Assembly (NCBI GenBank): GCA_002492045.1
Contig: DKXC01000090.1
Location: 1-22,537, forward strand
Length of the DNA stretch: 22,537 nt
DNA from: Micrococcaceae bacterium UBA7136
Lineage (GTDB): Bacteria; Actinomycetota; Actinomycetes; Actinomycetales; Micrococcaceae
Reading direction: 5' to 3'
Shown here in pieces: positions 7,135 to 14,265 of this stretch. Both the position numbers and the translations under genes were made by a program. The notes under the pieces are model-generated. The model ran no database searches and was not told the DNA's origin. It worked only from the letters and a program-made list of their open reading frames with translations. Numbering within the stretch: position 1 is the stretch's first letter; each line of letters begins with the position of its first letter.

Positions 7135-7411
7135 GCTGACTCCTTGTTGGTTGGTGGGCCACCCGGTTGGTAGCCTGCTGGTGAGTTGGGGCCCTCGCCC
7201 GGACGCTGGGTGCCGGGGTGGGTCGCCATAACTGTTTTTAGTCTATCAAGTGTGGCGGGGCTTGGGGCGGGTTTCCCACAGGTATTTCGGTCATAAACCC
7301 ACTCAAAACCATGTATTTTCAGGGGTGTTTTCTACCCTAACTAGGTTTTTAGGGGATTTTTACCGGGCAAACCCGCCCGAGCCTGTTGTTTTCTATGGGT
7401 TTTCTAACCTC

Positions 7412-9016
7412 TTAGAGGGCAAAAATCCAGACAGCCAGGGTCATGGTCGCCAGGGTAATAGCGGCAATCGAGAAAATATTGAGCCAGAAACCACCCTTGA
7501 CCATCTGACCAATGGTCACATAACCCGACCCGTAGGCAATAGCGTTAGGCGGGGTTGCCACCGGCAGCATGAAGGCGCAGGTAGCCGCCAGGGCCACCGG
7601 AATAGCCAGCAGCATAGGCTCATAGCCCATACCCACCGCAATACCACCAGCCACCGGCAGGAAGGTCGCAGCCGTAGCCGTATTACTGGTCAACTCAGTC
7701 AAGAAGATGACGCCGGTAGTCACCAGCAGCACCAGGGCCAGCACCGGCAGGGTGCCCAGGTTCTGAACAGCAGACCCAATCCAGTCGGTCAGGCCAGAGC
7801 TAGTGAACTGACCAGACAGGGCCAGACCACCACCGAAGAGCAGAAGGACGCCCCAGGGCAGCTTATTGGCGGTCTCCCAGTCCAGCAGGCGGACGCCCTT
7901 CTTAGCCTGGCCGCCAGCAGGCAGAGCAAAGAGCAGCAGGCCCACCAGCACGGCAATACCGGCATCGGTCAGGGGCGGGTTCTTGGGCCAGATGACCGGC
8001 ACGAAAATCCAGGCCAGGGCGGCAGCTACAAAGAGAATCAGTACCCGAACTTCGCCGGAGCTCATGGGACCCAGCTTCTGGTACTCGCTAGCGATCAGCT
8101 GCTTTCCGCCGGGAATCTCCTTAATCTCAGGCTTGAAGAAGACCTGGGTCAGCATGAACCAGCAGAAGGCCAGCACCACCAGGGAGAGGGGCACGCCCAC
8201 CAGCATCCACTGGCCAAAGCCGATGGTGACGCCGTGGGTATCGGCCATGTAGCCAGCCAGCAGGGTGTTGGGCGGGGTACCAATTAGGGTGCCCAGGGAG
8301 CCGATGGAGGCGGCGTAGGCGATACCCAGCATGAGGGAGGTGCCGAAGTTCGAGGAGAGTACGGCCTGTTTGGCGTCCTCTGGGCTTTCTTCTCCCACAG
8401 CTACCGTGGATTTTCCGCCTGCCTGGGCAATGAGCATGAGTACCGAAACACCAATGGGAATCATCATGACGGCTGTAGCCGTGTTAGAGACCCACATGGA
8501 GAGGAAACCAGTCGCCAGCATAAAACCGGCCACCATCATGGAGGGCTTGGTGCCGACCAGGCGCAGGGTCAGCAGGGCGATGCGGCGGTGCAGGTTCCAG
8601 CGTTGCATGGCGAGGGCCAGCAGGAATCCTCCCATGAAGAGGAAGATAATGCTGTTGCCGTAGCTGGCGCCTACCTCGTTGATCTTTACCTCCCGGTTGA
8701 AGAGGGGAAAGATGACCAGGGGTAGCAGGGCGGTAGCCGGGATGGGTAGGGCTTCGGTCATCCACCAGCCGCCCATGAGGATGGCGGTGGCGGCGGTCAG
8801 CCGGGCTGCGTCCGGTACTTCGGTGGGCATGATGAAGTAGACCAGGAGGGCTAGGGCTGGGGCGCCCAGCAGACCAATCAGGCGCTTCTTGCGTTCACTG
8901 GCTTCGAGGGCTGGAGCTTGTAGGCCCTTGGAGAGGTGGATCTTGTCCAGGGCCTGAGTGGGGGCGGCCTGCAGTTTTTGCAGGTGATCGCCGGTCACAT
9001 GCGGTTTTTGGGTCAT
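7412..9016 (-). CDS. DASS-family (SLC13) dicarboxylate/Na+ transporter
   Basis: 534-residue inner-membrane carrier of the divalent anion:Na+ symporter family, probably importing C4-dicarboxylates such as succinate, malate or fumarate with Na+. The first ~45 residues are a soluble N-terminus. About eleven membrane segments follow. The two family SNT motifs are present: SNTATAVMMIP at about 177 and SNTATAATFLP at about 444, each paired with a later TPPN motif (GTPPNTLLAG and ATPPNAIAYG). A GTG at 9025 is in frame but only 1-2 nt from AAGGA; ATG at 9016 has better spacing. Upstream are 160 bp without a clear promoter; downstream are 277 bp to fba with no convincing terminator. Substrate assignment is by family only. 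Confidence 0.92.
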   Translation of the reverse strand: MTQKPHVTGDHLQKLQAAPTQALDKIHLSKGLQAPALEASERKKRLIGLLGAPALALLVYFIMPTEVPDAARLTAATAILMGGWWMTEALPIPATALLPLVIFPLFNREVKINEVGASYGNSIIFLFMGGFLLALAMQRWNLHRRIALLTLRLVGTKPSMMVAGFMLATGFLSMWVSNTATAVMMIPIGVSVLMLIAQAGGKSTVAVGEESPEDAKQAVLSSNFGTSLMLGIAYAASIGSLGTLIGTPPNTLLAGYMADTHGVTIGFGQWMLVGVPLSLVVLAFCWFMLTQVFFKPEIKEIPGGKQLIASEYQKLGPMSSGEVRVLILFVAAALAWIFVPVIWPKNPPLTDAGIAVLVGLLLFALPAGGQAKKGVRLLDWETANKLPWGVLLLFGGGLALSGQFTSSGLTDWIGSAVQNLGTLPVLALVLLVTTGVIFLTELTSNTATAATFLPVAGGIAVGMGYEPMLLAIPVALAATCAFMLPVATPPNAIAYGSGYVTIGQMVKGGFWLNIFSIAAITLATMTLAVWIFAL

Positions 9017-9176
9017 AGATTTCACTTCCTTGTGCTGTAGACCGTGCCGGGCTTCTTCGCCGGACGGCCGTCGCTTCTGAGGGAGACCCCCAGAGACGCT
9101 AAGACTACTTACTGTACCCCATCTTTGTTTGCAAGAGCCCCAGTAAGCAGTCCTTCAGATGTGAAATTTATGTAAA

Positions 9177-10604
9177 TTAAGCGGCCAGCTCCCGACGCCG
9201 GTCGGCAATAGTGAAGGCCAGACCCAGCAGCAGGGTCAGCACAATAGCGCTAAAGGAGGCAATGATTCCCACGTTCCAGTGGGCACCGGCCTCTACCAGG
9301 CCGTAGAGGATAGAGGGAATCAGGGCTGTACCAACAGCAGTGCCCAGCCGCTGCCCCAGAGACAGCACTCCCCCAGCAACACCACTGGATTCGGGCGGAA
9401 CCGTGGCCAGGGTCAGGGTCTGGTTAGGTGAAATGACCAGGCCACCACCGGCCCCAATCAGCACCAGGGGAAGGGCCAGGGCCCAGACCGGTAGCTGCCC
9501 CTGCTCCACCGGAGTCACGGTCAGCATGGTTGCCAGGATGGAGGTCACAGAAAGCCCAAAACCTAGCATGACCATGCGGCGGCCCATGGCCAGCACTCGG
9601 CGTCCAGCCCAGGGGGCGGCAAAGGCTGAGAGCAGGGAGGAAGGAATAGTAATCAGGGCGGCGGTCAGGGCACTCTGGCCCAGGTGGTTCTGCAGGTAGA
9701 TGGGCAGGATCAGCCAGACGCTGGTGTTGCCTAGAAAGTAGAGGGTGACGATCATGATGCCGTTGCGGAAGGCTGGGGTAGTCACCAAATCTATGTCGAG
9801 CATAGGCGGACGTCCGGCCCGCTTATGGCGCTTCTCCCAGACTACGAAGAAGGCCAGGAGGGCTAGGCCCAGCGGCAGGCTAGCCCAGACCAGGGGGTTG
9901 CCGCTGCGCTCCACGAAAGGGAAGAGGACCGCAAAGATGGCTAGGGCCAGGGTCAGCATACCGACCGGGTCCAAGTCTAGGCCTTCGGGACGGGCTGCTA
10001 CCCGGTCTTGGGGTATCCAGAGTCGGGCCAGAACCAGACCCAGCAGACCAATGGGCACATTGACCAGGAACATCATCCGCCAGCCCAGGGATTCACCAAA
10101 AACCTGGATGAGGAAACCACCCAGCACCGGCCCCACAATGACGGCCAGAGCCACGACGGTACCGAACATGCCGTAGGCTCTGGCCCGGGCCTGGCCGCTG
10201 AAATTGGCCTGAATAATGCCGGTGGTTTGGGGGTTGATGAGGCCAGCCCCCAGCCCCTGCAGGATGCGGGCCGCCACCAGCACCTCAATGTTGGGGGCCA
10301 GGGCAGCCAGCAGGGAGCCCAGGGTGAAGAGAGCTACGCCCAGCATGAAGACCCGACGACGTCCGGTGGCGTCGCCCACCCGTCCAGCGGCGACCAGAGG
10401 AATACCGAAGGCCAGGGCGTAACCCGAAACAACCCACTGGGTTTGGCTGGAGCTTGCCCCCAGGGAGTGGCCAATGGGGCTCAGGGCCACGTTGACCACA
10501 GAGATAGCCATGAGGGCCATAAAGAGGGGAGTCAAGAGGGCGGTCAGGAGCCTGCGGGAACTGGTCAGGCTCGCAGATTCACTCGTGGGCAGGGTGGGAG
10601 TCAT
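9177..10604 (-). CDS. MFS drug-exporter-like protein, DHA2 (EmrB/QacA) type
   Basis: 475-residue inner-membrane transporter with about 14 membrane segments, the DHA2 pattern. Visible motifs are the MFS motif A-like GRVGDATGRRRVFMLG after segment 2, the GARILQGLGAG-like block (AARILQGLGAGLINPQ) in segment 4, and the antiporter motif C-like ALAVIVGPVLGGFL in segment 5. It probably exports a toxic organic compound in exchange for protons; the substrate cannot be read from sequence. The ATG at 10604 has AAGGA 6 nt upstream and starts 23 bp after the trmH-like gene, so it is likely the last gene of a pabB/pyrE/methyltransferase/MFS transcription unit. No TetR-type regulator is adjacent. Confidence 0.9.
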   Translation of the reverse strand: MTPTLPTSESASLTSSRRLLTALLTPLFMALMAISVVNVALSPIGHSLGASSSQTQWVVSGYALAFGIPLVAAGRVGDATGRRRVFMLGVALFTLGSLLAALAPNIEVLVAARILQGLGAGLINPQTTGIIQANFSGQARARAYGMFGTVVALAVIVGPVLGGFLIQVFGESLGWRMMFLVNVPIGLLGLVLARLWIPQDRVAARPEGLDLDPVGMLTLALAIFAVLFPFVERSGNPLVWASLPLGLALLAFFVVWEKRHKRAGRPPMLDIDLVTTPAFRNGIMIVTLYFLGNTSVWLILPIYLQNHLGQSALTAALITIPSSLLSAFAAPWAGRRVLAMGRRMVMLGFGLSVTSILATMLTVTPVEQGQLPVWALALPLVLIGAGGGLVISPNQTLTLATVPPESSGVAGGVLSLGQRLGTAVGTALIPSILYGLVEAGAHWNVGIIASFSAIVLTLLLGLAFTIADRRRELAA

Positions 10605-10627
10605 CTGCTGTCCTTAGCTTCCTCTGC

Positions 10628-11269
10628 CTACTTGACCTGCTGGCCGAACTCGTGGCGGCGAATCCAGGCGTGCATGGCAATACCGGCGGCGGTGGCCGCA
10701 TTCATAGACCGGGTAGAACCGTACTGTTCGATGGAGAGGGTCGCCTCAGCTGCCGCATGGATTTCTTCGGATAGCCCCGGGCCTTCCTGGCCAAAGACCA
10801 GGACGCAGTCCTTGGGCAGGTCGTAGGTTTCTAGCTGCTTGGAGTCAGGGAAGATATCAATACCGATAATGGCTAGCCCTTCCCCCCGGGCCCAGTCAAC
10901 AAAGTCCTGGACGGTGGGGTGGTGGCGCACATGCTGGTAGCGGTCGGTGACCATGGCCCCGCGCCGGTTCCAGCGTCTCTTACCGATAATGTGGACTTCC
11001 TTAGCCAGAAAGGCGTTGGCGGTACGCACCACGGTGCCGATGTTGAGGTCGTGCTGCCAGTTCTCAATGGCCACGTGGAAGGAGTGCCGCCGGGTGTCCA
11101 AATCGGCAATGATGGCGTCCATGGTCCAGTAGCGGTAGTGGTCTAGGACGTTGCGGCGGTCGCCCTCCCGCAGGAGGTCAGGGTCCCAGTGGTCCCCCTC
11201 AGGCCAGGGGCCTTCCCAGGGGCCTACCCCAACCTCCCGCTGGGGCTCAGTTTTTTCTAGGTCTGTCAC
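10628..11269 (-). CDS. TrmH/SpoU-family RNA 2'-O-methyltransferase
   Basis: 213-residue protein of the SPOUT knot superfamily, transferring methyl from S-adenosylmethionine to a ribose 2'-OH in tRNA or rRNA. The three family motifs are clear: NIGTVVRTANAF, LVFGQEGPGLSEE and LSIEQYGSTRSMNAATAAGIA; the last two build the AdoMet-binding knot. An N-terminal extension of about 45 residues rich in Trp, Glu and Pro is typical of actinobacterial members. The GTG start at 11269 directly abuts the TAA stop of pyrE, indicating translational coupling; no strong ribosome-binding site is visible. The RNA target is not predictable from the sequence. Confidence 0.92.
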   Translation of the reverse strand: MTDLEKTEPQREVGVGPWEGPWPEGDHWDPDLLREGDRRNVLDHYRYWTMDAIIADLDTRRHSFHVAIENWQHDLNIGTVVRTANAFLAKEVHIIGKRRWNRRGAMVTDRYQHVRHHPTVQDFVDWARGEGLAIIGIDIFPDSKQLETYDLPKDCVLVFGQEGPGLSEEIHAAAEATLSIEQYGSTRSMNAATAAGIAMHAWIRRHEFGQQVK

Positions 11270-11851
11270 TTAGTCCAGGCCCAGGTCGCTCTTGGAGTAG
11301 GCGTAGAGGCAGGGCACGCCAGCAACCTCTTCGATGTGCTCCTTGGCACCGGTGGCCCGGTCAACAATAACGGCCACAGCTACTACCTCGGCACCGGCCT
11401 TGCGCAGGGCCTCAACGGCGGTCAGGGCTGACCCGCCGGTGGTGGAGGTGTCTTCAACGGCCACAACCCGGCGTCCTTCGACGGAGGGGCCCTCAACCTG
11501 GCGACCCATGCCGTAGGACTTCTGGGCCTTGCGGACAACGAAGGTGTCGATGGCCCGGTTCTGGTCGCCTGCAGTCCGCATGATGGCGTGGCCGACGGGG
11601 TCAGCGCCCATGGTCAGGCCACCGGCAGCCTCAAACTCGATACCGGCAGAGTCTAGGAGGTCTAGCATGACCTGGCCTACCAGGCGGGAGGCCTCATGGT
11701 GGAGGGTAATCCGGCGCAAATCGACGTAGTAGTCGGCTTCCTTGCCGGAGGCCAGGGTGACCTTGCCGCGCACGACGGCGAGTTCGCTGATCAGCTGGCG
11801 GAGGCGTTCACGGGCTTGGTCAATGGGCAGGGTTTCAGAGAGCTTAGTCAT
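11270..11851 (-). CDS. pyrE: Orotate phosphoribosyltransferase
   Basis: De novo pyrimidine synthesis: orotate + PRPP to OMP + PPi, cytosolic. The 193-residue length is usual. The PRPP-binding loop VVAVEDTSTTGGSALTA is at about 129-145. LASGKEADYYVDLRR near the N-terminus and the flexible-loop region VRKAQKSYGMGR are also characteristic. The ATG at 11851 has AGAAGG only 1 nt away, too close for normal use. TAGACT ends 7 nt before the ATG, so the mRNA may be leaderless. It lies 56 bp after pabB, separated by a strong hairpin, and abuts the methyltransferase gene. The pyrE-methyltransferase pairing is common in actinobacteria. Confidence 0.96.
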   Translation of the reverse strand: MTKLSETLPIDQARERLRQLISELAVVRGKVTLASGKEADYYVDLRRITLHHEASRLVGQVMLDLLDSAGIEFEAAGGLTMGADPVGHAIMRTAGDQNRAIDTFVVRKAQKSYGMGRQVEGPSVEGRRVVAVEDTSTTGGSALTAVEALRKAGAEVVAVAVIVDRATGAKEHIEEVAGVPCLYAYSKSDLGLD

Positions 11852-11858
11852 GCCTTCT

Positions 11859-11864
11859 AGTCTA
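11859..11864 (-). promoter_or_regulatory. Candidate leaderless -10 box of pyrE
   Basis: TAGACT on the minus strand fits the actinobacterial TANNNT -10 and ends 7 nt before the pyrE ATG, so transcription would start at about the A of the start codon. No convincing -35 is seen. Confidence 0.4.
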
Positions 11865-11873
11865 GTAGACCGG

Positions 11874-11902
11874 CCTGCCCCGCCTAAAGTAGACGGGGCA
11901 GG
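11874..11902 (-). terminator. Hairpin between pabB and pyrE
   Basis: CCTGCCCCGCC (11874-11884) and GACGGGGCAGG (11892-11902) form an 11-bp stem with a 7-nt loop; one pair is G-U when read on the minus strand. It starts 5 nt after the pabB stop codon. No U-tract follows, so it may be a weak terminator, an mRNA 3' end stabiliser or an attenuator. Confidence 0.5.
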
Positions 11903-11907
11903 AAAGC

Positions 11908-13326
11908 CTAAGGCAGAGCCGCCCGCAGCTTAGTTACCATCTCCTGGTACTCAGCCTCAGCGTCAGAATCGGTCACGATAGCCCCACCAGCAGCCAGAGT
12001 CACCAGGCCCTCCTGGTGAACCACCAGCGTTCGAATCACAATAGACAGGGCCGCCGCCCCGTCCGCCCCTAGGTAGCCTAGGGCCCCCGAGTAGACACCC
12101 CGGGCCCGCCCCTCAAGCCGGTCAATAATAGCCATAGTCGAGGCCTTAGGTGCCCCGGTCATAGAACCACCAGGGAAACAGGTAGCCACCGCGTCCAAGG
12201 CTGACAGGCCCGGGCGCAGGCGGGACTGAATGGTCGTTACCAGCTGGTGAACGGTGGAATAGGTCTCCACCCCCATCAGCACCGGCACCCGCACACTACC
12301 GGGCTGGGAGACCCGGGAAAGATCATTACGCAACAAATCCACAATCATAAGATTCTCGGCCCTGGTCTTAGGGTCAGAAGCCAGCCAAGCAGCCGCCTGC
12401 CGGTCAGCCCGGGCATCAGCCGAGCGGGGCACCGTCCCCTTAATAGGCTTAGACTCAGCCAGGCCATCCCGGCTGACAGTCAGAAACTTCTCGGGCGAAG
12501 AACTCAAAACACTAAAATCCCCGCAGCGCAGAAAAGCCGCATAGGGGGCCGCATTAGCCTGCCGCTGGGCCAGGTAGAGCCCCAGCACCTGGCTCTCAGT
12601 GGGAGGGCTGGGCAGGCGGACGGAGGTCTCAGCAGTCAGGCAAACCTCGTAGCTGTTGCCCCGGGCAATCTCCTCCTGGGCACTAGCAATAGCAGCCAGG
12701 TAGCTCTGACGGTCAGGCAGGGGGAAGGCCGGCAGGGTCAGCTCCTGCTTTTGATTCTGCCCCGGGACAGGTGAGGCCAGCTTCTGGGCAATCAGCCGGG
12801 CAGTTTCCTCCACCCAATCGGTCGGCCCCACCAGCCAGCAGGAGCCTGTCTCTTCGTCCAGAATCAGGTAGTGGCTAGCTGGCATCCAGAGGGCATCAGG
12901 GGTGCGGGCCTGCCGGTGCGGGTGCTCGGCATGAAAGGCGGTCTCGTCCAGGTCAGCCTGGGCCTCATAGCCCATGAAACCCACATAGCCCCCCAGCAGG
13001 ACGTCCTGGGGCAGGGCAGGTTCTAGGCCCTCACAGCGAGGGCGAGGGGCCTGCTCCAAGAGCCCGGGCAAAACCTGCCAGATATTGCCCTCTAGGGTCT
13101 CAACCGGTTTGCCGTCCGCGTCCAGGCGCTCCACCTGCCCGCTACCCTGCCGGTAGCGGAGCGTACCACCTGCCAGGGGCACCCCCAGGTAGGAGTAGCG
13201 GGACATAGGCGATTCGGGTCGGGCCGAATCCAGCCAAAAAGCGTAGGGCTGGCCCTCCGCCAGTAGGGAGAAGAGGTCAGCGGGACGGTAGGAGCCCTCT
13301 AGGGCCCGGCAGTCTAGAAAAGTCAC
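11908..13326 (-). CDS. pabB: Aminodeoxychorismate synthase component I
   Basis: Converts chorismate, with ammonia from a PabA glutaminase, to 4-amino-4-deoxychorismate in folate synthesis. The 472-residue product has the chorismate-binding fold in the C-terminal half: SSSPEKFL, PIKGT (294-298), NLMIVDLLRND (325-335) and PGGSMTGAPK (385-394). The Lys in PIKGT is typical of PabB; anthranilate synthase TrpE has PIAGT, so I prefer PabB over TrpE. No glutaminase partner is in the window. The start is GTG at 13326; no ribosome-binding site is seen, but TAAACT ends 6 nt before it, suggesting a leaderless mRNA. It is the first gene of the run to pyrE. Confidence 0.9.
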   Translation of the reverse strand: MTFLDCRALEGSYRPADLFSLLAEGQPYAFWLDSARPESPMSRYSYLGVPLAGGTLRYRQGSGQVERLDADGKPVETLEGNIWQVLPGLLEQAPRPRCEGLEPALPQDVLLGGYVGFMGYEAQADLDETAFHAEHPHRQARTPDALWMPASHYLILDEETGSCWLVGPTDWVEETARLIAQKLASPVPGQNQKQELTLPAFPLPDRQSYLAAIASAQEEIARGNSYEVCLTAETSVRLPSPPTESQVLGLYLAQRQANAAPYAAFLRCGDFSVLSSSPEKFLTVSRDGLAESKPIKGTVPRSADARADRQAAAWLASDPKTRAENLMIVDLLRNDLSRVSQPGSVRVPVLMGVETYSTVHQLVTTIQSRLRPGLSALDAVATCFPGGSMTGAPKASTMAIIDRLEGRARGVYSGALGYLGADGAAALSIVIRTLVVHQEGLVTLAAGGAIVTDSDAEAEYQEMVTKLRAALP

Positions 13327-13332
13327 CAGCCT

Positions 13333-13338
13333 AGTTTA
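13333..13338 (-). promoter_or_regulatory. Candidate leaderless -10 box of pabB
   Basis: TAAACT on the minus strand ends 6 nt before the GTG start codon, the spacing expected if transcription begins at the start codon. A separate dyad, GTTAC-N5-GTAAC, lies further upstream at 13383-13397. Confidence 0.4.
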
Positions 13339-13382
13339 GCTCTCCCCCACCTGCAAACCCCTATGAACCAGTGTTTCCCCAG

Positions 13383-13397
13383 GTTACGCCCTGTAAC
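13383..13397. promoter_or_regulatory. Small dyad GTTAC-N5-GTAAC upstream of pabB
   Basis: GTTAC at 13383-13387 and GTAAC at 13393-13397 around GCCCT, 57 bp upstream of the pabB start. It could be an operator; no regulator is suggested by the context. Confidence 0.25.
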
Positions 13398-13460
13398 GCA
13401 CCCGGCCGAGGACGCTGGTTTTCCGCTGGCTCAGCCCCTAGGCTAGGCAGGGTCATTAGG

Positions 13461-13492
13461 TAGGGTCAGGCTTGCAGACTCGCGCTTGCCGC
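13461..13492 (+). repeat. Direct repeat flanking the DUF4242 gene, copy 1
   Basis: 32 bp aligned without gaps to 14200-14231 with 27 matches, including the exact 13-mer AGGCTTGCAGACT (13468-13480). GCAGACTCG inside it (13474-13482) can also pair with CGAGTCTGC at 13610-13618. It is part of the 338-bp gap between pabB and the DUF4242 gene. Confidence 0.6.
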
Positions 13493-13559
13493 CTCCCTCT
13501 CGCCTCGCAGAGCTCGGCGATTCAGGCCCCGCCTGGCGGCGGATTCCGTTCGCTCTTGT

Positions 13560-13576
13560 GTGCCCCACTGGGGCAC
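13560..13576. promoter_or_regulatory. Perfect palindrome GTGCCCCA-C-TGGGGCAC
   Basis: 17-bp perfect dyad with 8-bp arms, 55 bp before a TATAAAT box. It may be an operator for the DUF4242 gene or a hairpin. It lies in the GC-rich upstream gap. Confidence 0.4.
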
Positions 13577-13630
13577 CCGCGAACTCCATCGATGCCAGCG
13601 GCTTCGCCACGAGTCTGCCTTCGCCTGCCC

Positions 13631-13637
13631 TATAAAT
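13631..13637 (+). promoter_or_regulatory. Candidate promoter of the DUF4242 gene
   Basis: TATAAAT is a near-ideal -10 and is conspicuous in GC-rich DNA. The -35 region is not recognisable. The start point would be about 13644, with AAGGAG at 13653-13658 and the GTG start at 13665. Confidence 0.45.
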
Positions 13638-13664
13638 AACCCTCACCAAGCAAAGGAGCAAACC

Positions 13665-14195
13665 GTGGCCCTCTACCTCCTAGAATTTAAGCCCCTCACA
13701 CCCCAGCAGGAGGAAGCCCAGCAGATTCTGGCCCTCCTAGCCCAGCAGCTAGAGCAGGCAGAAGGGGCTGAGCTGATTGAAAGCCAGGTGGCAGGCGATT
13801 ACTCCATTATTTTCAGCATCATCGAAACTGAGGACCCCCAGCTGATTACCGGGCAGCTAGAACCCCTCCAGGCCCTGGCCCAGGTGGCTGGCCCCGACCA
13901 GGTTCGCCTGGTAGGTGCCGACCTAGAAGACATCAAGAAGCTCAAGCAGGAGGCCAACTACCTGGTGGAGTGGGACATCCCCGCCGACATCAGCATGGAC
14001 CAGTACCTGGCCCGCAAGAAGGCCAACTCCCCCAAGTACGCCCAGGTGCCTGAGGTTTCCTTCCTGCGCACCTACGTCCGGGAAGACACGGCCAAGTGCC
14101 TCTGCTTCTACGACGCCCCCGATCGGGATGCTGTGGTCAGGGCCCGCCAGGCTGTTTCAACCCCCATCGACCGGCTCTTTAAGCTGGCTATCTAG
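13665..14195 (+). CDS. DUF4242-domain protein
   Basis: 176-residue soluble protein of unknown function. The C-terminal ~85 residues match the DUF4242 (small ferredoxin-like, 'nickel-binding' annotated) family: YLVEWDIPADISMDQYL, then a VSFLRTYVREDTAKCLCFYDAPDRDAVVRA-type block (given in part: LRTYVREDTAKCLCFYDAP) and STPIDRLFKL at the end. The N-terminal ~85 residues are acidic and Gln/Leu-rich, with ALYLLEFKPLTPQQ at the start, and resemble a second, diverged copy of the same alpha/beta fold, so this may be a tandem-domain form (inference). An in-frame GTG at 13560 is rejected because GTG at 13665 has AAGGAG 6 nt upstream and a -10 box lies between them. It is an isolated plus-strand gene, convergent with the POT transporter, flanked by 32-bp related sequences. 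Confidence 0.75.
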   Translation: MALYLLEFKPLTPQQEEAQQILALLAQQLEQAEGAELIESQVAGDYSIIFSIIETEDPQLITGQLEPLQALAQVAGPDQVRLVGADLEDIKKLKQEANYLVEWDIPADISMDQYLARKKANSPKYAQVPEVSFLRTYVREDTAKCLCFYDAPDRDAVVRARQAVSTPIDRLFKLAI

Positions 14196-14198
14196 CTA

Positions 14199-14251
14199 GT
14201 AGGGCTAGGCTTGCAGACTTGCACTCGCCGCGAGTCTGCAAGCCTACCTAC
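14199..14251. terminator. Strong hairpin between convergent genes
   Basis: TAGGCTTGCAGACT (14206-14219) and AGTCTGCAAGCCTA (14233-14246) form a perfect 14-bp stem. GTAGG (14199-14203) and CCTAC (14247-14251) extend it to 19 bp with a 2-nt bulge; the loop is 13 nt. It lies 4 nt past the DUF4242 stop and 15 nt from the POT gene's stop. A clear U-tract is missing on both strands, but position and symmetry suggest a two-way terminator. The left half is also copy 2 of the 32-bp repeat at 13461. Confidence 0.65.
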
Positions 14252-14265
14252 ACGAATAAACCGAA

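Noticed and set aside
7355..7379. Terminator of the DASS gene
   Set aside because: The stem is only 5 bp and the T-run is on the wrong side for a minus-strand transcript.
7250..8287. 345-codon open frame antisense to the DASS transporter
   Set aside because: Composition is Gln/His/Gly-rich with no recognisable fold; the other strand encodes a clear transporter.
9807..9816. Third CGGACGTCCG motif
   Set aside because: It lies inside the MFS coding region (Gly-Arg-Pro codons) and lacks the CCCGC extension, so it is probably coincidence.
10008..10826. 272-codon open frame antisense to the MFS and methyltransferase genes
   Set aside because: It spans two well-supported genes on the other strand and has shadow-like composition.
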